Assembly (NCBI GenBank): GCA_028824715.1
Contig: JAPPCV010000174.1
Location: 1 to 64,000, forward strand
DNA: 64,000 nucleotides
From: Boseongicola sp.
GTDB taxonomy: Bacteria; Pseudomonadota; Alphaproteobacteria; Rhodobacterales; Rhodobacteraceae
Direction: 5' to 3'
Of the stretch, positions 18,230-28,076 are shown piece by piece. The position numbers and the translations under genes were made by a program. Below the pieces are notes generated by a model. It did not search any database, was not told the origin of the DNA, and was given only the letters and a program-made list of their open reading frames with translations. Each line of letters begins with the position of its first letter. Position 1 is the stretch's first letter.

Positions 18230-18460
18230 AGGCGGTGTAGACTTGTTGACGTGACCAAGTCCTTCGGCACGGTGAATGTCGTTCCGCTGCTGAACCTGTT
18301 CTTTGACGAGGGTGAGTTCGTCGTCATTGTGGGGTTCTCTGGTCGCGGCGACTCAACGGCGCTGCGGATGATCCCGGGACTTGAGCCGGCGACCACAGGC
18401 ACGAAACAGATTGCGGGCAAGGACGTCGCTTGTGCACGACCAAGGACCACGCCTTCCCGT
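18230..18460 (+). pseudogene. Relic of a SmoK/UgpC-like ABC ATPase (5' part only)
   Basis: About 75 codons resembling the N-terminus of a sugar ABC ATPase: LVDVTKSFGTVNVV, DEGEFVVIVG, LRMIPGLEPATTG. The Walker A reads GFSGRGDST instead of GPSGCGKST, so the essential Lys is replaced by Asp. After about residue 75 the match ends before the Q-loop; no signature or Walker B follows. It shares SFG-V-V-P-L with SmoK at 10.7 kb, so it probably derives from a second polyol transporter operon. Confidence 0.75.
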
Positions 18461-18813
18461 CGACGGAACTGCAGCGCCGTGCATTTGAATTGCTGGACAT
18501 AGACCCGGCAAAGGATCTTGCCATGCAAGAGACAGGCTGAATCCGCCGGCAGCCGCCGTTGGCTCCTTGACTTGCGAAGGATTCCTGTCTGACCCCTATG
18601 AGAAGATCCGGCCAAGTTCTTGCCTCGTCATGTCAAGAAACGTGAATGGGCCGGAACTCGCCGAGACGTCGGCTGACCGGGTCTTCGTTGTTGCCAACCC
18701 GACATCCCGCCAGGCATTCGGCCATCGGGAAGGTTTTCTTCCGCGGCCGAGACACGATGCCTGCTTGGCAATTCGCGTCGGACCTTGGCGTTCGTCGCTG
18801 CGTTGCCGGGCTT
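18461..18813. other. Intergenic stretch without a recognisable gene
   Basis: About 350 bases between the ABC relic and the end of the kinase gene. It carries short open frames without family motifs and no obvious terminator for either convergent transcript. Probably residual sequence of the decayed ABC locus. Confidence 0.4.
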
Positions 18814-20085
18814 TCAGGACGTGCCTGCCGCAGCCCGCGCAACGCCGATCGCGGCTTCCACGTTCTTCGCACATGCGGGCAGAATGCCGAGCGTCCTGGC
18901 CCGGATTTCAGTGAATGCAGTGTTTCTTGCACCCCCGCCTGCGGAGTAGATTGCGTCCGGGAACCCGCCGCCTCGGGCCTCGATTTCGCGATAGCATTGC
19001 GCTTCGATCCGCGCGATGCCTTCCAGCAGGCCCTGCAGGAACACCGCGTCATCAGCTGGTCTAGGCGCAACGCGGGGCGCAAGGTCGGGGTCGTTGACCG
19101 GAAACCGTTCTCCGGCACGGATCAACGGATAGTAGTCAAGGCCGGAGGGTGCCATTGGGTCAATGCTGGCGCTCAGTCGGGCAATGGCCTCGGGCGAAAA
19201 GAAGTGTGCCAGAACCGCGCCGCCGGAATTGGACGCTCCGCCGACCAGCCAGGCATCGCCGAGTCGATGCGAATAAAGTCCGATTTCAGGATCGTCGATT
19301 CGCTCGCGACCGAGCATCTTGACTGCCAGGGTGGAGCCGAGGGAGGTCACGGCCGTTCCGATCTTGAGGGGAGCCGCCGCAAGGAATGCCGCGATGCTGT
19401 CGGTGGTGCCTGCGCAGACAACGGCACTTGGTGCCAGTCCAAGCCTGGCGGCAACATCGGGTGTGACCTCCGAGACCGGTGTTCCTACCGCATGGGCGCA
19501 CGGCAGGAGGGCAGTGTCCATGACCTTGCCGATCCAGTCAGGCCAAATTCCTGTCGCCGGGTCCAGACCGGTCTTGAGAGAGTTGTTGTGATCGGAATGT
19601 CCGCCGCAGCCCGTCAGTTTGGCAGCAACAAAATCGGCCTGGTGGAGAAGGTGGCGGGCGCGTCCGCCCGCATCTTCCACAACGAGATGCATGGCGCGCG
19701 CGAGCGCGGAGCCCGGACCTCGGGCAATGTGCGACGGCGGGGCGTGCATGTCTATCCGTGCCGCCTCGGAGTCAAAGCTGCCGGAATCGTACATCAGCGC
19801 CCGACCGACAGGGCGCAGCCTCGCATCGCACAGCACCATGCTGCCCGAAGTCCCGTCGACGGCGATCCTCGAAACCTCCGTCCCGCTGCGGCCGGAGTCC
19901 TTCAGTGCCGAGACCTGCCGCGACACGCACGTCTTTACCGCTCGCCACCACTCTTCCGCGTCAATGCGGTTCGGGTCCTGGCGCAGATGTGTCGTGCGTG
20001 CCATCGACAGGACTTCCCCGCGTTCGTCCACGACGGCGGTTCGGATGCCGCTTGTGCCAACGTCGATGCCAAGCGCCAGGCTCAT
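18814..20085 (-). CDS. FGGY-family carbohydrate kinase, D-ribulokinase-like
   Basis: A 423-residue sugar kinase. Phosphate-binding GIDVGTSGIRTA is near the N-terminus, then AVDGTSGSMVLCD, LTGCGGHSDHNNSLKTG, VCAGTTDSIAAF and the C-terminal adenosine motif YSAGGGARN. The SDHNNSLKTG-type motif and short length resemble the cyanobacterial/plant D-ribulose kinases (XK-1/SePSK) more than XylB, so D-ribulose or a related ketose or polyol is the best guess. It overlaps the class II aldolase by 4 nt, and phosphorylation followed by aldol cleavage is the obvious joint reaction. It is the last gene of the four-gene minus-strand operon. Confidence 0.88.
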   Translation of the reverse strand: MSLALGIDVGTSGIRTAVVDERGEVLSMARTTHLRQDPNRIDAEEWWRAVKTCVSRQVSALKDSGRSGTEVSRIAVDGTSGSMVLCDARLRPVGRALMYDSGSFDSEAARIDMHAPPSHIARGPGSALARAMHLVVEDAGGRARHLLHQADFVAAKLTGCGGHSDHNNSLKTGLDPATGIWPDWIGKVMDTALLPCAHAVGTPVSEVTPDVAARLGLAPSAVVCAGTTDSIAAFLAAAPLKIGTAVTSLGSTLAVKMLGRERIDDPEIGLYSHRLGDAWLVGGASNSGGAVLAHFFSPEAIARLSASIDPMAPSGLDYYPLIRAGERFPVNDPDLAPRVAPRPADDAVFLQGLLEGIARIEAQCYREIEARGGGFPDAIYSAGGGARNTAFTEIRARTLGILPACAKNVEAAIGVARAAAGTS

Positions 20086-21059
20086 CGGTGCGAGGTCAGT
20101 GCCCGGCGGTACTTTTCGGCATCCCAGTTGAGGAGTTCTGCCTCTGCCTCTGGACCGATGGGACTTGCGGACCACTCCTGCGGAAGTCGGCCGAGCACGT
20201 CCGAAAGGCATCGCAGCATGGCTCGCTGGCTTGCCGACGCGTCGGTGCGCAGCGCGATGCCGACGCCCTCGGAAAGGATGGCCGGCCACGAGCCGTCCCG
20301 GCCGCTGGCAGGAAGCCCACCCGGTCCGAGAAAGACGACGTGGTCGGGATAATACGATCCGGACATCGCCAATGTGCAGGTGCGCGGTTGCTGTGCCATC
20401 CACCCCTCGCTCGCCCATTCCATGCCGGATTCCGGACTTGCTTCCGGGAGAGTGTACGGTGTCCCGCGAAGCGGCATGGCAAGCCTTTCCTCCACTTCGC
20501 CGAGCAGTTCGGAGACTTCCGACGCCGAACCGCCGCAGCAGATCAGTCCGTGGTTCTGCAAGACGACCACGGCCGTATCCGCCGTCACCCTTGACATGAT
20601 CGAATTGGTCAGCGGCAGGCCAGGCTTGGCATAGGGCACCATCGCGAAGGGCAGGCCGCCAAGCTTGTCCCGTGCGGCGGCACGGCCTTCGGGGCTGATT
20701 GCATGCGTCAGGGTCGCGATCGAATGTGTATGCGCTACGACCGGATGATCGAATGCGGCGTGAAACGTCGTCTCTATCGACGGTCGGAGCTTGGTGTGCG
20801 GGTCGAGAACGGCTGCTTGGCAACTTCCGTCTCCGGTGGACCCTTGCGCTTCTTCCAGAGCCGCCGCGCGATTTACGGCCACGAAGATGTCCTGCCTTTC
20901 CGCAAGCGCCAGTTCCGTGCCCGAGGCCTTGATCCACATGACATCGCCGTCCTTCACGGAGGTGTTCCCTCCAGGGCCTTGGACCTGAAGCGGGTCCCTG
21001 CCAAGACGGGCGGAAAGAGCGAGGAACTCTGGATCAGGAGGTGCGAGGCATGCGCTCAT
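20082..21059 (-). CDS. Class II aldolase/adducin family protein (long form)
   Basis: A 325-residue class II aldolase-type enzyme. Phosphate-binding motifs GGNTSVK (30-36) and KASGT (44-48), the catalytic Glu in SIETTFHAA (Glu96), zinc ligands AHTHS (109-113) and a third His in QNHGL are all present. Members cleave or make sugar phosphates with a DHAP or glycolaldehyde-type enolate. Overlaps of 4 nt on both sides (HAD gene upstream, kinase downstream) show tight coupling. A second, shorter class II aldolase is at 29.2 kb in the facing operon. Confidence 0.88.
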   Translation of the reverse strand: MSACLAPPDPEFLALSARLGRDPLQVQGPGGNTSVKDGDVMWIKASGTELALAERQDIFVAVNRAAALEEAQGSTGDGSCQAAVLDPHTKLRPSIETTFHAAFDHPVVAHTHSIATLTHAISPEGRAAARDKLGGLPFAMVPYAKPGLPLTNSIMSRVTADTAVVVLQNHGLICCGGSASEVSELLGEVEERLAMPLRGTPYTLPEASPESGMEWASEGWMAQQPRTCTLAMSGSYYPDHVVFLGPGGLPASGRDGSWPAILSEGVGIALRTDASASQRAMLRCLSDVLGRLPQEWSASPIGPEAEAELLNWDAEKYRRALTSHR

Positions 21060-21895
21060 GCAAGCAGCTCCATTCGGTATGTGGGTGCCGGCACGCCCTC
21101 CACAGCGCAGAGTTCGGCCAGGGTGTCCGCCGCATCGCCAGCCGTGAAGTTCTCGCGCAGGAGACCGCCTTGCACGAACACGCTGTCCCAGCCTGCACCA
21201 TGTGCCCCTGCTATGTCGTGCTCCAGGCTGTCTCCGACCATCAACAGGCGCGATCCCCCTAGCGAACGCTCCACCGCCTCGAACACGTGACGATGAGGCT
21301 TGCCATAGAAGACCACGTTGCCTCCATTCTCCATATGCATGTGAGCAAGTGCGCCGGGAGCCAGCGTGTTGCGGTTCCCTGAACGCGGGCTGGCGCGATC
21401 GGGATTCGAGCAATAGACCGTAAGGTTCGCCGTCATCGCGTGATCCAGAACATCCTGCCAGTCCGCCGCAGCGGCGTTTTCGGGCAGCCCCATGATCAGG
21501 ATCGCCTCGGCCGTCTCCGGCACGTCGCAGATCGTGACATCCAGCCCTCCGGCCCATGAATTCGCGTCTCCGTGCGCCCGCTCGACGAAACAGTAGCTAC
21601 GTTCCGGCACGCGGCCGGACCGTACGTCCTGCCAAAGCGCCTCGCCGCTTGTCATTATCTGGTCAAACAGGCCAGGGGCGAACCCCATGGCCGCGATCCG
21701 TGCCTCGTTTTCCGACGCCCGCTTGCCCGAGTTGGACAGGACCGCAAGCCGCGCGCCAGCGCCCTGCAGCGCTTCAAGCGCCGTCACCGCGCCGGGATAC
21801 GGTTCGCTGCCATCGTGCAGCACTCCCCATTGATCCAGAATGATGGCGTCGTATCCCTTTGCCACCTCCTGGATGCTCTCGATGGCACGCGTCAT
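21056..21895 (-). CDS. HAD-superfamily class IIA hydrolase (TIGR01459-like)
   Basis: A 279-residue HAD phosphatase with motif I DQWGVLHDG (variant of DxDGVL), motif II VLSNSGKR, conserved GKPHRHVFE and motif IV VGDSLEHDIAGAHGAG. The substitution of the first-motif second Asp by Gly-Val is normal for this subfamily. It is encoded between the metallo-lactonase and the aldolase, 6 nt after the former and overlapping the latter by 4 nt. It probably dephosphorylates a pathway intermediate or a dead-end sugar phosphate. Confidence 0.88.
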   Translation of the reverse strand: MTRAIESIQEVAKGYDAIILDQWGVLHDGSEPYPGAVTALEALQGAGARLAVLSNSGKRASENEARIAAMGFAPGLFDQIMTSGEALWQDVRSGRVPERSYCFVERAHGDANSWAGGLDVTICDVPETAEAILIMGLPENAAAADWQDVLDHAMTANLTVYCSNPDRASPRSGNRNTLAPGALAHMHMENGGNVVFYGKPHRHVFEAVERSLGGSRLLMVGDSLEHDIAGAHGAGWDSVFVQGGLLRENFTAGDAADTLAELCAVEGVPAPTYRMELLA

Positions 21896-21901
21896 CCGGG
21901 G

Positions 21902-22834
21902 TCAGTCTTCCATGTCTTCAGGTCTGGCGAGGTTCGAGATGTATGCATCGACGTCTTCGGGCGCCATCGCGGGGGCCTCCTTTCCTGCTGCGCCGGCCGG
22001 CATGTCGCCGAAATAGAACCGGTAGCCCGGAATCGCCTGGCGCCGCCGGCGAATCGGCATGCCTTGATAGGGAAAGACGTCCGAGCGCGCGTTCGCCGCA
22101 TGGTCATGGCACGGCAGGACGTAGTCCGCGCGCTTGTCCAGCTCCTCGACCGACTTCCAGCCGTCATAGGCATTGACGAACCTTGCGGGCACCCAGTAGC
22201 GCCACATTTCGGCCGGGTTCGGCTCCAGGTTGCGCTCCTCGAAGATCGCGTCGCCGCAGACCACGATGTCGCCGGCACTTGTTGCAACGCTCACGGCCAT
22301 ATGTCCCACTGAGTGTCCCGGCGTCGGAAACATCGTGATGCCGGGCAGCACCTCGCACTCGCTGCCCACGGCCTCGAAGACGCATCCTGCATAGGCCGGC
22401 TCGATGCCAAGAATGCCGCATTCGTAGGTGCGGTAGTAGAGCGGCAGCGGATTGTACGCCATCTCGATCTCGGCCTTCGGAGCGATGTAGCGTGCGTTCC
22501 TGAACTCCTTCATGTTCTGTACGTGATCCCAGTGAAGATGGGTGAAGATGATCACGTCGATCTGGTCTGGATGCAGGCCGAGTTCCTGTTCCAGATGTTC
22601 GTGGACCTGCAGGCAGCCGCGTTTCTCGCAGTTGTGGTGATACTTGCTGGCGCGTTCCTGGTCCGGCAGCCCGGTGTCGATCAGGATCTTGTGCTCGCCG
22701 GTGTCGACGAAGTGGCAGTAGACCGGCTGCCACTTCTTCCTTCCTGCGGGCCCCTTCCAGAAAATGTAGGTTCCAAGGTCCCCATGAAGCCAGCCTGTGT
22801 TTATGGGATGGATTCTCGTTTCTGCAACGCTCAT
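21902..22834 (-). CDS. AHL-lactonase-like metallo-beta-lactamase-fold hydrolase
   Basis: A 310-residue protein of the N-acyl-homoserine-lactonase family. HLHWDH (residues 99-104) and the later His in FPTPGHSVGHMAV plus Asp in VVCGDAIFEE make the dinuclear zinc site. In the context of sugar kinase, aldolase and phosphatase genes I think a sugar-lactone or similar ester is a more likely substrate than a quorum signal; that is inference. It is the first gene of the operon; the start at 22834 has GGAGCGG upstream, and a GntR-type palindrome lies 29 nt further out (22863-22876). Confidence 0.88.
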   Translation of the reverse strand: MSVAETRIHPINTGWLHGDLGTYIFWKGPAGRKKWQPVYCHFVDTGEHKILIDTGLPDQERASKYHHNCEKRGCLQVHEHLEQELGLHPDQIDVIIFTHLHWDHVQNMKEFRNARYIAPKAEIEMAYNPLPLYYRTYECGILGIEPAYAGCVFEAVGSECEVLPGITMFPTPGHSVGHMAVSVATSAGDIVVCGDAIFEERNLEPNPAEMWRYWVPARFVNAYDGWKSVEELDKRADYVLPCHDHAANARSDVFPYQGMPIRRRRQAIPGYRFYFGDMPAGAAGKEAPAMAPEDVDAYISNLARPEDMED

Positions 22835-22862
22835 GGGGCCGCTCCGTGTTCAGTGATTCAGT

Positions 22863-22876
22863 TTTTGTGCACAAAA
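22863..22876. promoter_or_regulatory. Candidate GntR operator of the lactonase-HAD-aldolase-kinase operon
   Basis: TTTTGTGCACAAAA, a perfect 14-bp palindrome in the 5' region of the minus-strand operon. It differs from the palindrome before the ABC operon (23668-23681) only in the central dinucleotide pair (GTGCAC versus GTATAC). FCD-type GntR regulators commonly bind such TTGTNNACAA-like sites. Confidence 0.68.
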
Positions 22877-22925
22877 GTATGAAAAAGGACACATTTGCAA
22901 GACCATTCTCCTTGACCGCTTGGCG

Positions 22926-23591
22926 TCAGTTTGCCCTGAGCGTTTCAAGGAAGCTCGCGGTCATGTGGCTGCGCATGCTTCGGGACGCAGTAGCCGAATC
23001 CTCGGAGAAAATGTCATTGATCAATTCCGCATGGCTCCGGGCAGAAGCAAGCAAGTCGTCGCGGGTCTCGAACTTCTTTGCCCGGAAGGGGCCGGTGCGC
23101 CGACGGAACTCGGATGCGATCTCGGCGATGTAGGGGTTGCCCGTGGCACGGTAGATGGCCAGGTGAAACGATTCGTTCGCGCGCAGGTATTGCGACCGGT
23201 CACCGATTTCCGCAGCGGCCACGCAGGCAACCTGTGCTGCCTCAATTTCCGATCTCGACAGGAGCGTGAGGCGCTGCGAGGCGATCCTCGCGCATGCGGC
23301 CTCGATTTCGTGCATGGCCTCGAATATCTGGCTGAGTTCTTCACGGCTGTATTCCGCGACGAAGACACCGCGTCTCTCGCCCTGGACAAGAATGCCCTGC
23401 GCCGTCAGGCGGGACAGCGCCTCGCGCACCGGGGTTCGCGAAGCCCCGAATCGCCTTGCGAGACCGACCTCGTCCAGCCTTTGGCCCGGCCTCAGGTCGC
23501 CCGTTCCGATCTCATCCAAGAGTGCCCGTTCGATGCGCTGTGCCATCGAGTGTCTCTGGCCGTCGGCGCGGTTGGTGGCGCTTTTCAACAT
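22926..23591 (-). CDS. GntR-family regulator, FCD subfamily
   Basis: A 221-residue regulator. N-terminal winged helix with LRPGQRLDEVGLARRFGASR and TPVREALSRL; from about residue 80 an all-helical FCD ligand-binding domain (EIEAACARIASQR, NESFHLAIYRATGN with a metal-type His, RSHAELINDIF). The ATG at 23589-23591 is used; an internal ATG at 23546 would still keep the helix-turn-helix. It is flanked by the two operons it probably represses, each with a similar palindrome. FCD regulators typically respond to organic or sugar acids. Confidence 0.9.
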   Translation of the reverse strand: MLKSATNRADGQRHSMAQRIERALLDEIGTGDLRPGQRLDEVGLARRFGASRTPVREALSRLTAQGILVQGERRGVFVAEYSREELSQIFEAMHEIEAACARIASQRLTLLSRSEIEAAQVACVAAAEIGDRSQYLRANESFHLAIYRATGNPYIAEIASEFRRRTGPFRAKKFETRDDLLASARSHAELINDIFSEDSATASRSMRSHMTASFLETLRAN

Positions 23592-23649
23592 GCCTTGCCA
23601 AGTCCTCCCTACCCGGATTCGGTACACTCATCGAAGTGGAAATGCAAAC

Positions 23650-23681
23650 TTGCATATTTTCTTTTCTTTTTGTATACAAAA
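23650..23681 (+). promoter_or_regulatory. Promoter of the ABC operon with overlapping GntR operator
   Basis: -35 TTGCAT (23650-23655), 17-nt spacer and -10 TATACA (23673-23678) point to the plus-strand ABC operon. The -10 lies inside the perfect 14-bp palindrome TTTTGTATACAAAA (23668-23681). A repressor bound there would block RNA polymerase. The same site could serve the divergent gntR gene (autoregulation). Confidence 0.68.
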
Positions 23682-23710
23682 TTGCGACACTTCGGAGAAT
23701 CGGGGATTCG

Positions 23711-24796
<1,086 letters not shown>

Positions 24797-24833
24797 CGCC
24801 GGAATTCGAAAGCAGCACAAGGGAGGTAATCTG

Positions 24834-26162
24834 ATGCTGAAATACACGAAACGGATCACACTGGGTGCGGTCTCCGCGCTGGCGCTGGCGTCTGCCGCGT
24901 CTGCCGGACCGTATGACGAGTATCAGGGCGAGACCCTGATCGTGAACTTTCCCGCCCATCCACATTTTGACGCGGTGATGAAGATCCTGCCGGAATTCAC
25001 GGCAGAGACCGGGATAGAGGTCGAAGTGGACCAGCTGCCTTACCTGAAGATGCGCGAGCGGCAGACGCTTGAGCTGGCGCAGGACGAAGGCGAGTACGAT
25101 CTCATTGCCTACGTCGTCTTTTCGAAGGCGGACTATGTCTATGCGGACCAGCTCGAGAACTTGGCGCGGTACTTCATGAACCCGAAGCTTGCGGATCCGG
25201 CTTATGACGCAGACGACCTGATCGACGGCTACGTCTACAACATCGGCTTTGCCGGCGGGAACAAGGGCTATCTTGAAGGAAAGACGGGCTCGCTGTTCGG
25301 CATCCCCTACGGCTCCGAGACCTCGATCCTTGGCTATCGCACGGACATCTTTGACAAGCACGGCCTTTCGGTGCCCGAGACCTATGGCGAGCTGCTCGAC
25401 GTTGCCTGCCGGATTCCGGATCTAGAGCCGGGCATGGGCGGCCTCTCTTCGCGCGCAGCATCCGGTCACCATGCCAGCCATGCGTTCCTGCTGCATCTCG
25501 CTCCCCTGGGCGGTCGCATCTTCGACGACCAGTGGAACCCGATCGTGAACAATGCGGCGGGCGTCGAGGCTGCCAACGCGCTGAAGACCATCGTGGACTG
25601 CGGTCCGGAGGGCGCGGCATCCTTCGGCTTCGGCGAAGCCCTCGGCTCGTTCCTGAACGGCGATACGGCGATGTTCCTTGACACAACGGTCGTGGCCGGA
25701 CAGATCAACGACCCCTCCAAGTCGAAGGTTGTCGGCAAGGTCGGCTGGGCGTTGCATCCCATGGGCGTTCGCCGCGGCTCGCAGACCGGCGGGTTCGGCA
25801 TCGGAATCCCGAGCAACGCCGAGAACAAGGAGGCCGCGTTCCTCCTGATGCAGTGGCTGACGTCGAAGAAGGGTGACAAGCTCGTGGCGCTGGCCGGCGG
25901 CAATCCATCGCGCTTCTCGACCCATGCGGATCAGGACGTGAACGCCAAGTTCCCGCATATGGCCACCTTCGGCGAAGCCCTGAAGCACGCCGATCCGGAC
26001 TGGCGGCCGATCATCCCCGTCTGGGGCAAGATCAATGCGGATCTCGGCACGACGCTGTCCAAGGTCCTGACCGAAGACCTCGACGTGCAGGAGGCGCTTG
26101 ACGGCGTCGCGGAACGCACCCGGGCCGTCATGGAGGAAGCCGGCTACTACACCTGGCAGTAG
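24834..26162 (+). CDS. ABC transporter sugar-binding protein
   Basis: A 442-residue extracellular solute-binding protein of family 1, with a 24-residue signal peptide ending ASAASA. The mature protein starts GPYDEYQGETLIVNFPAHP. The ATG at 24834 has GGGAGG 7 nt upstream. It supplies substrate specificity for this importer; it shares only the general fold with SmoE. A strong stem-loop follows the stop. Confidence 0.93.
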   Translation: MLKYTKRITLGAVSALALASAASAGPYDEYQGETLIVNFPAHPHFDAVMKILPEFTAETGIEVEVDQLPYLKMRERQTLELAQDEGEYDLIAYVVFSKADYVYADQLENLARYFMNPKLADPAYDADDLIDGYVYNIGFAGGNKGYLEGKTGSLFGIPYGSETSILGYRTDIFDKHGLSVPETYGELLDVACRIPDLEPGMGGLSSRAASGHHASHAFLLHLAPLGGRIFDDQWNPIVNNAAGVEAANALKTIVDCGPEGAASFGFGEALGSFLNGDTAMFLDTTVVAGQINDPSKSKVVGKVGWALHPMGVRRGSQTGGFGIGIPSNAENKEAAFLLMQWLTSKKGDKLVALAGGNPSRFSTHADQDVNAKFPHMATFGEALKHADPDWRPIIPVWGKINADLGTTLSKVLTEDLDVQEALDGVAERTRAVMEEAGYYTWQ

Positions 26163-26171
26163 CCCCGATGC

Positions 26172-26199
26172 GGAGCGGCCCGGATGTGCGGGCCGCTCC
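26172..26199 (+). other. Perfect stem-loop after the binding-protein gene
   Basis: GGAGCGGCCCG and CGGGCCGCTCC form a perfect 11-bp stem with a 6-nt loop (26183-26188), 10 nt after the binding-protein stop and before the first permease. No U-tract follows. It matches in position the hairpin after smoE and probably sets the binding-protein:permease expression ratio. Confidence 0.65.
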
Positions 26200-26228
26200 C
26201 GCCCGACAACCACAGGAGCGGCAAGCCG

Positions 26229-27143
26229 GTGACTGCGCAAACATTCAATCGCATGACGCCATACCTGTTTCTGGCGCCTGCAGCGATCACCATGGCCATC
26301 GCTCTGCTCTACCCGTTGGGATACATGGTATATGGCTCGTTCCGGGACTGGGATCCGAGCCAGAACATCTCGGAGACGGACTTCGTCGGGTTGAAGAACT
26401 ACATCACGCTGTTCTTTGATCCAGCGTTCCGGGAAAGCCTGTCCGTCACGCTGATCTTCGCGTTCACCGTCGTCGTTGCCGAAATGGTGATCGGCGTCGG
26501 GCTGGCGCTCTTGCTCGACCGCAACATTCGCGGAATCTCCGTTCTTCGCACGCTCTTCATCCTGCCCATGATGATCGCGCCAGTCGTTGTCGGCCTGATG
26601 TGGCGCTACATGTATCACCCGACGGTGGGTACGTTCAACAAGACGCTGAAATCGCTTGGTTTCGACGGAGTCGACTGGCTGGGCCAGCACGCACTTCTGA
26701 GCGTCATCATCGCGGACATCTGGCAATGGACACCGTTCATACTGATTCTCGCGCTGGCGGCCCTGCAATCGTTGCCGGCTTCCGCCATCGAGGCGGCGCG
26801 CATTGATGGCGCGACGGCCTGGCAGCAGATATGGCACATCAAGCTGCCGCTGATGATGCCGGTCCTGGTCGTGACGGCGCTGCTTCGCCTGATAGACGCA
26901 TTCAAGGTGCTGGAAGTCATCCTGGTGATGACCGAGGGCGGCCCAGGCCTGTCCACCGAGATCGTGGCACTGCGGATATCGCGCACCGCAACGGAATTCC
27001 GCGAGCTTGGCACGGCGGCGGCCATGTCAAACTACCTGCTGATCCTGCTGCTGATTCTCACGTTGGCGATGTTTGCGATTGGCCGGCTCCAGGATGCCCG
27101 TACGGCGCGCCTTGCCCGCCAGGTTCAGGAGGAGGAAGGCTGA
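26229..27143 (+). CDS. Carbohydrate ABC transporter permease 1
   Basis: A 304-residue CUT1 permease with about six membrane segments and the EAA loop ASAIEAARIDGATAWQQIW. The GTG start at 26229 lies 10 nt after AGGAG; in-frame codons further upstream lack an RBS and run into the hairpin. Its stop overlaps the ATG of the second permease by one base (TGATG). Confidence 0.92.
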   Translation: MTAQTFNRMTPYLFLAPAAITMAIALLYPLGYMVYGSFRDWDPSQNISETDFVGLKNYITLFFDPAFRESLSVTLIFAFTVVVAEMVIGVGLALLLDRNIRGISVLRTLFILPMMIAPVVVGLMWRYMYHPTVGTFNKTLKSLGFDGVDWLGQHALLSVIIADIWQWTPFILILALAALQSLPASAIEAARIDGATAWQQIWHIKLPLMMPVLVVTALLRLIDAFKVLEVILVMTEGGPGLSTEIVALRISRTATEFRELGTAAAMSNYLLILLLILTLAMFAIGRLQDARTARLARQVQEEEG

Positions 27144-28072
27144 TGGACCACGAGCGTCAGAATCCAGCCTTCTACGCACTTCTTGCCGTGCTGATCTTCA
27201 TGTCCGTCGGCCCGGTCCTGCTGATGTTCGTGAATTCGTTCAAGCTGGATGTCGACATCATTGGCGGCACAACGGGCTTGATCTTTCTCCCCACGATTCA
27301 GAATTACGAGACCGCGCTCTGTGACATCCTTTGGTATGAGCTGGACCACCTCGATTTCTGCTCCCTCAAGTTTGGCGGCGCCCTGATCAACTCCTTGATC
27401 ATTGCCCTGATTTCCACTGGGCTGACCCTGGTGATCGGATGCATGGCTGCCTATGCGTTGGTCCGGTTCCGCTTCTTCGGTCGGGACACGGTGTCGCTGA
27501 CCACGCTCACGGTCCGGATGGTGCCGCCTGCGGTGCTGCTGGTTCCTGTCTTCGGCTTGTGGAACAACGAGTTCTGCATCGGCAAGTCGACGCTGGTGGG
27601 AGGCTGGATCCGGGACATGTTTGGCGGTCGAGGCGACGTCTGCCTTGCCGGAACCCACTCCGGCATCATCATCATCTACGTGGCAATGAACCTGCCCTTC
27701 GTGATCTGGATCCTGCAGAGCTTCATCGTTCAGGTTCCGCGTTCGCTGGAAGAGGCCGCACGGGTGGACGGCGCCGGTCCGTTCCAGGTCTTTTTCAAGA
27801 TCGTCCTGCCGCTGATCCAGCCCGGTCTGGCCGCGGCGGCCATCTTCACGTTCCGTATCGCCTGGAACGAATACCTGTTGGCGTCCGCCCTGTCAGACCG
27901 GAACACGAAGACCGTGCCGATCCTGATCGTGAACAACATGAGCGAGTTCAACGTCGAGTGGGGAGTGATCATGGCGACCGGCATGCTGCTTGCCATCCCG
28001 CCGATCATCTTCACGCTCTTTGCGTCGCGACAGATCATTACAGGGATGACCGCAGGCGCAGTGAAGGGCTGA
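27143..28072 (+). CDS. Carbohydrate ABC transporter permease 2
   Basis: A 309-residue CUT1 permease ending QIITGMTAGAVKG, typical of the second subunit. EAA motif: SLEEAARVDGAGPFQVFF. Two insertions relative to usual members, around ALCDILWYELDHLDFCSLKF and NNEFCIGKSTLVGGWIRDMF, add Cys-containing loops facing the periplasm between membrane segments; their role is unknown. GGAGGAAGG lies directly upstream of the start. Confidence 0.92.
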   Translation: MDHERQNPAFYALLAVLIFMSVGPVLLMFVNSFKLDVDIIGGTTGLIFLPTIQNYETALCDILWYELDHLDFCSLKFGGALINSLIIALISTGLTLVIGCMAAYALVRFRFFGRDTVSLTTLTVRMVPPAVLLVPVFGLWNNEFCIGKSTLVGGWIRDMFGGRGDVCLAGTHSGIIIIYVAMNLPFVIWILQSFIVQVPRSLEEAARVDGAGPFQVFFKIVLPLIQPGLAAAAIFTFRIAWNEYLLASALSDRNTKTVPILIVNNMSEFNVEWGVIMATGMLLAIPPIIFTLFASRQIITGMTAGAVKG

Positions 28073-28076
28073 ATGC

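Noticed and set aside
21902-22834. Quorum-quenching role for the AHL-lactonase-like enzyme.
   Set aside because: Family membership alone does not show this; the operon context of sugar kinase, aldolase and phosphatase favours a metabolic lactone.
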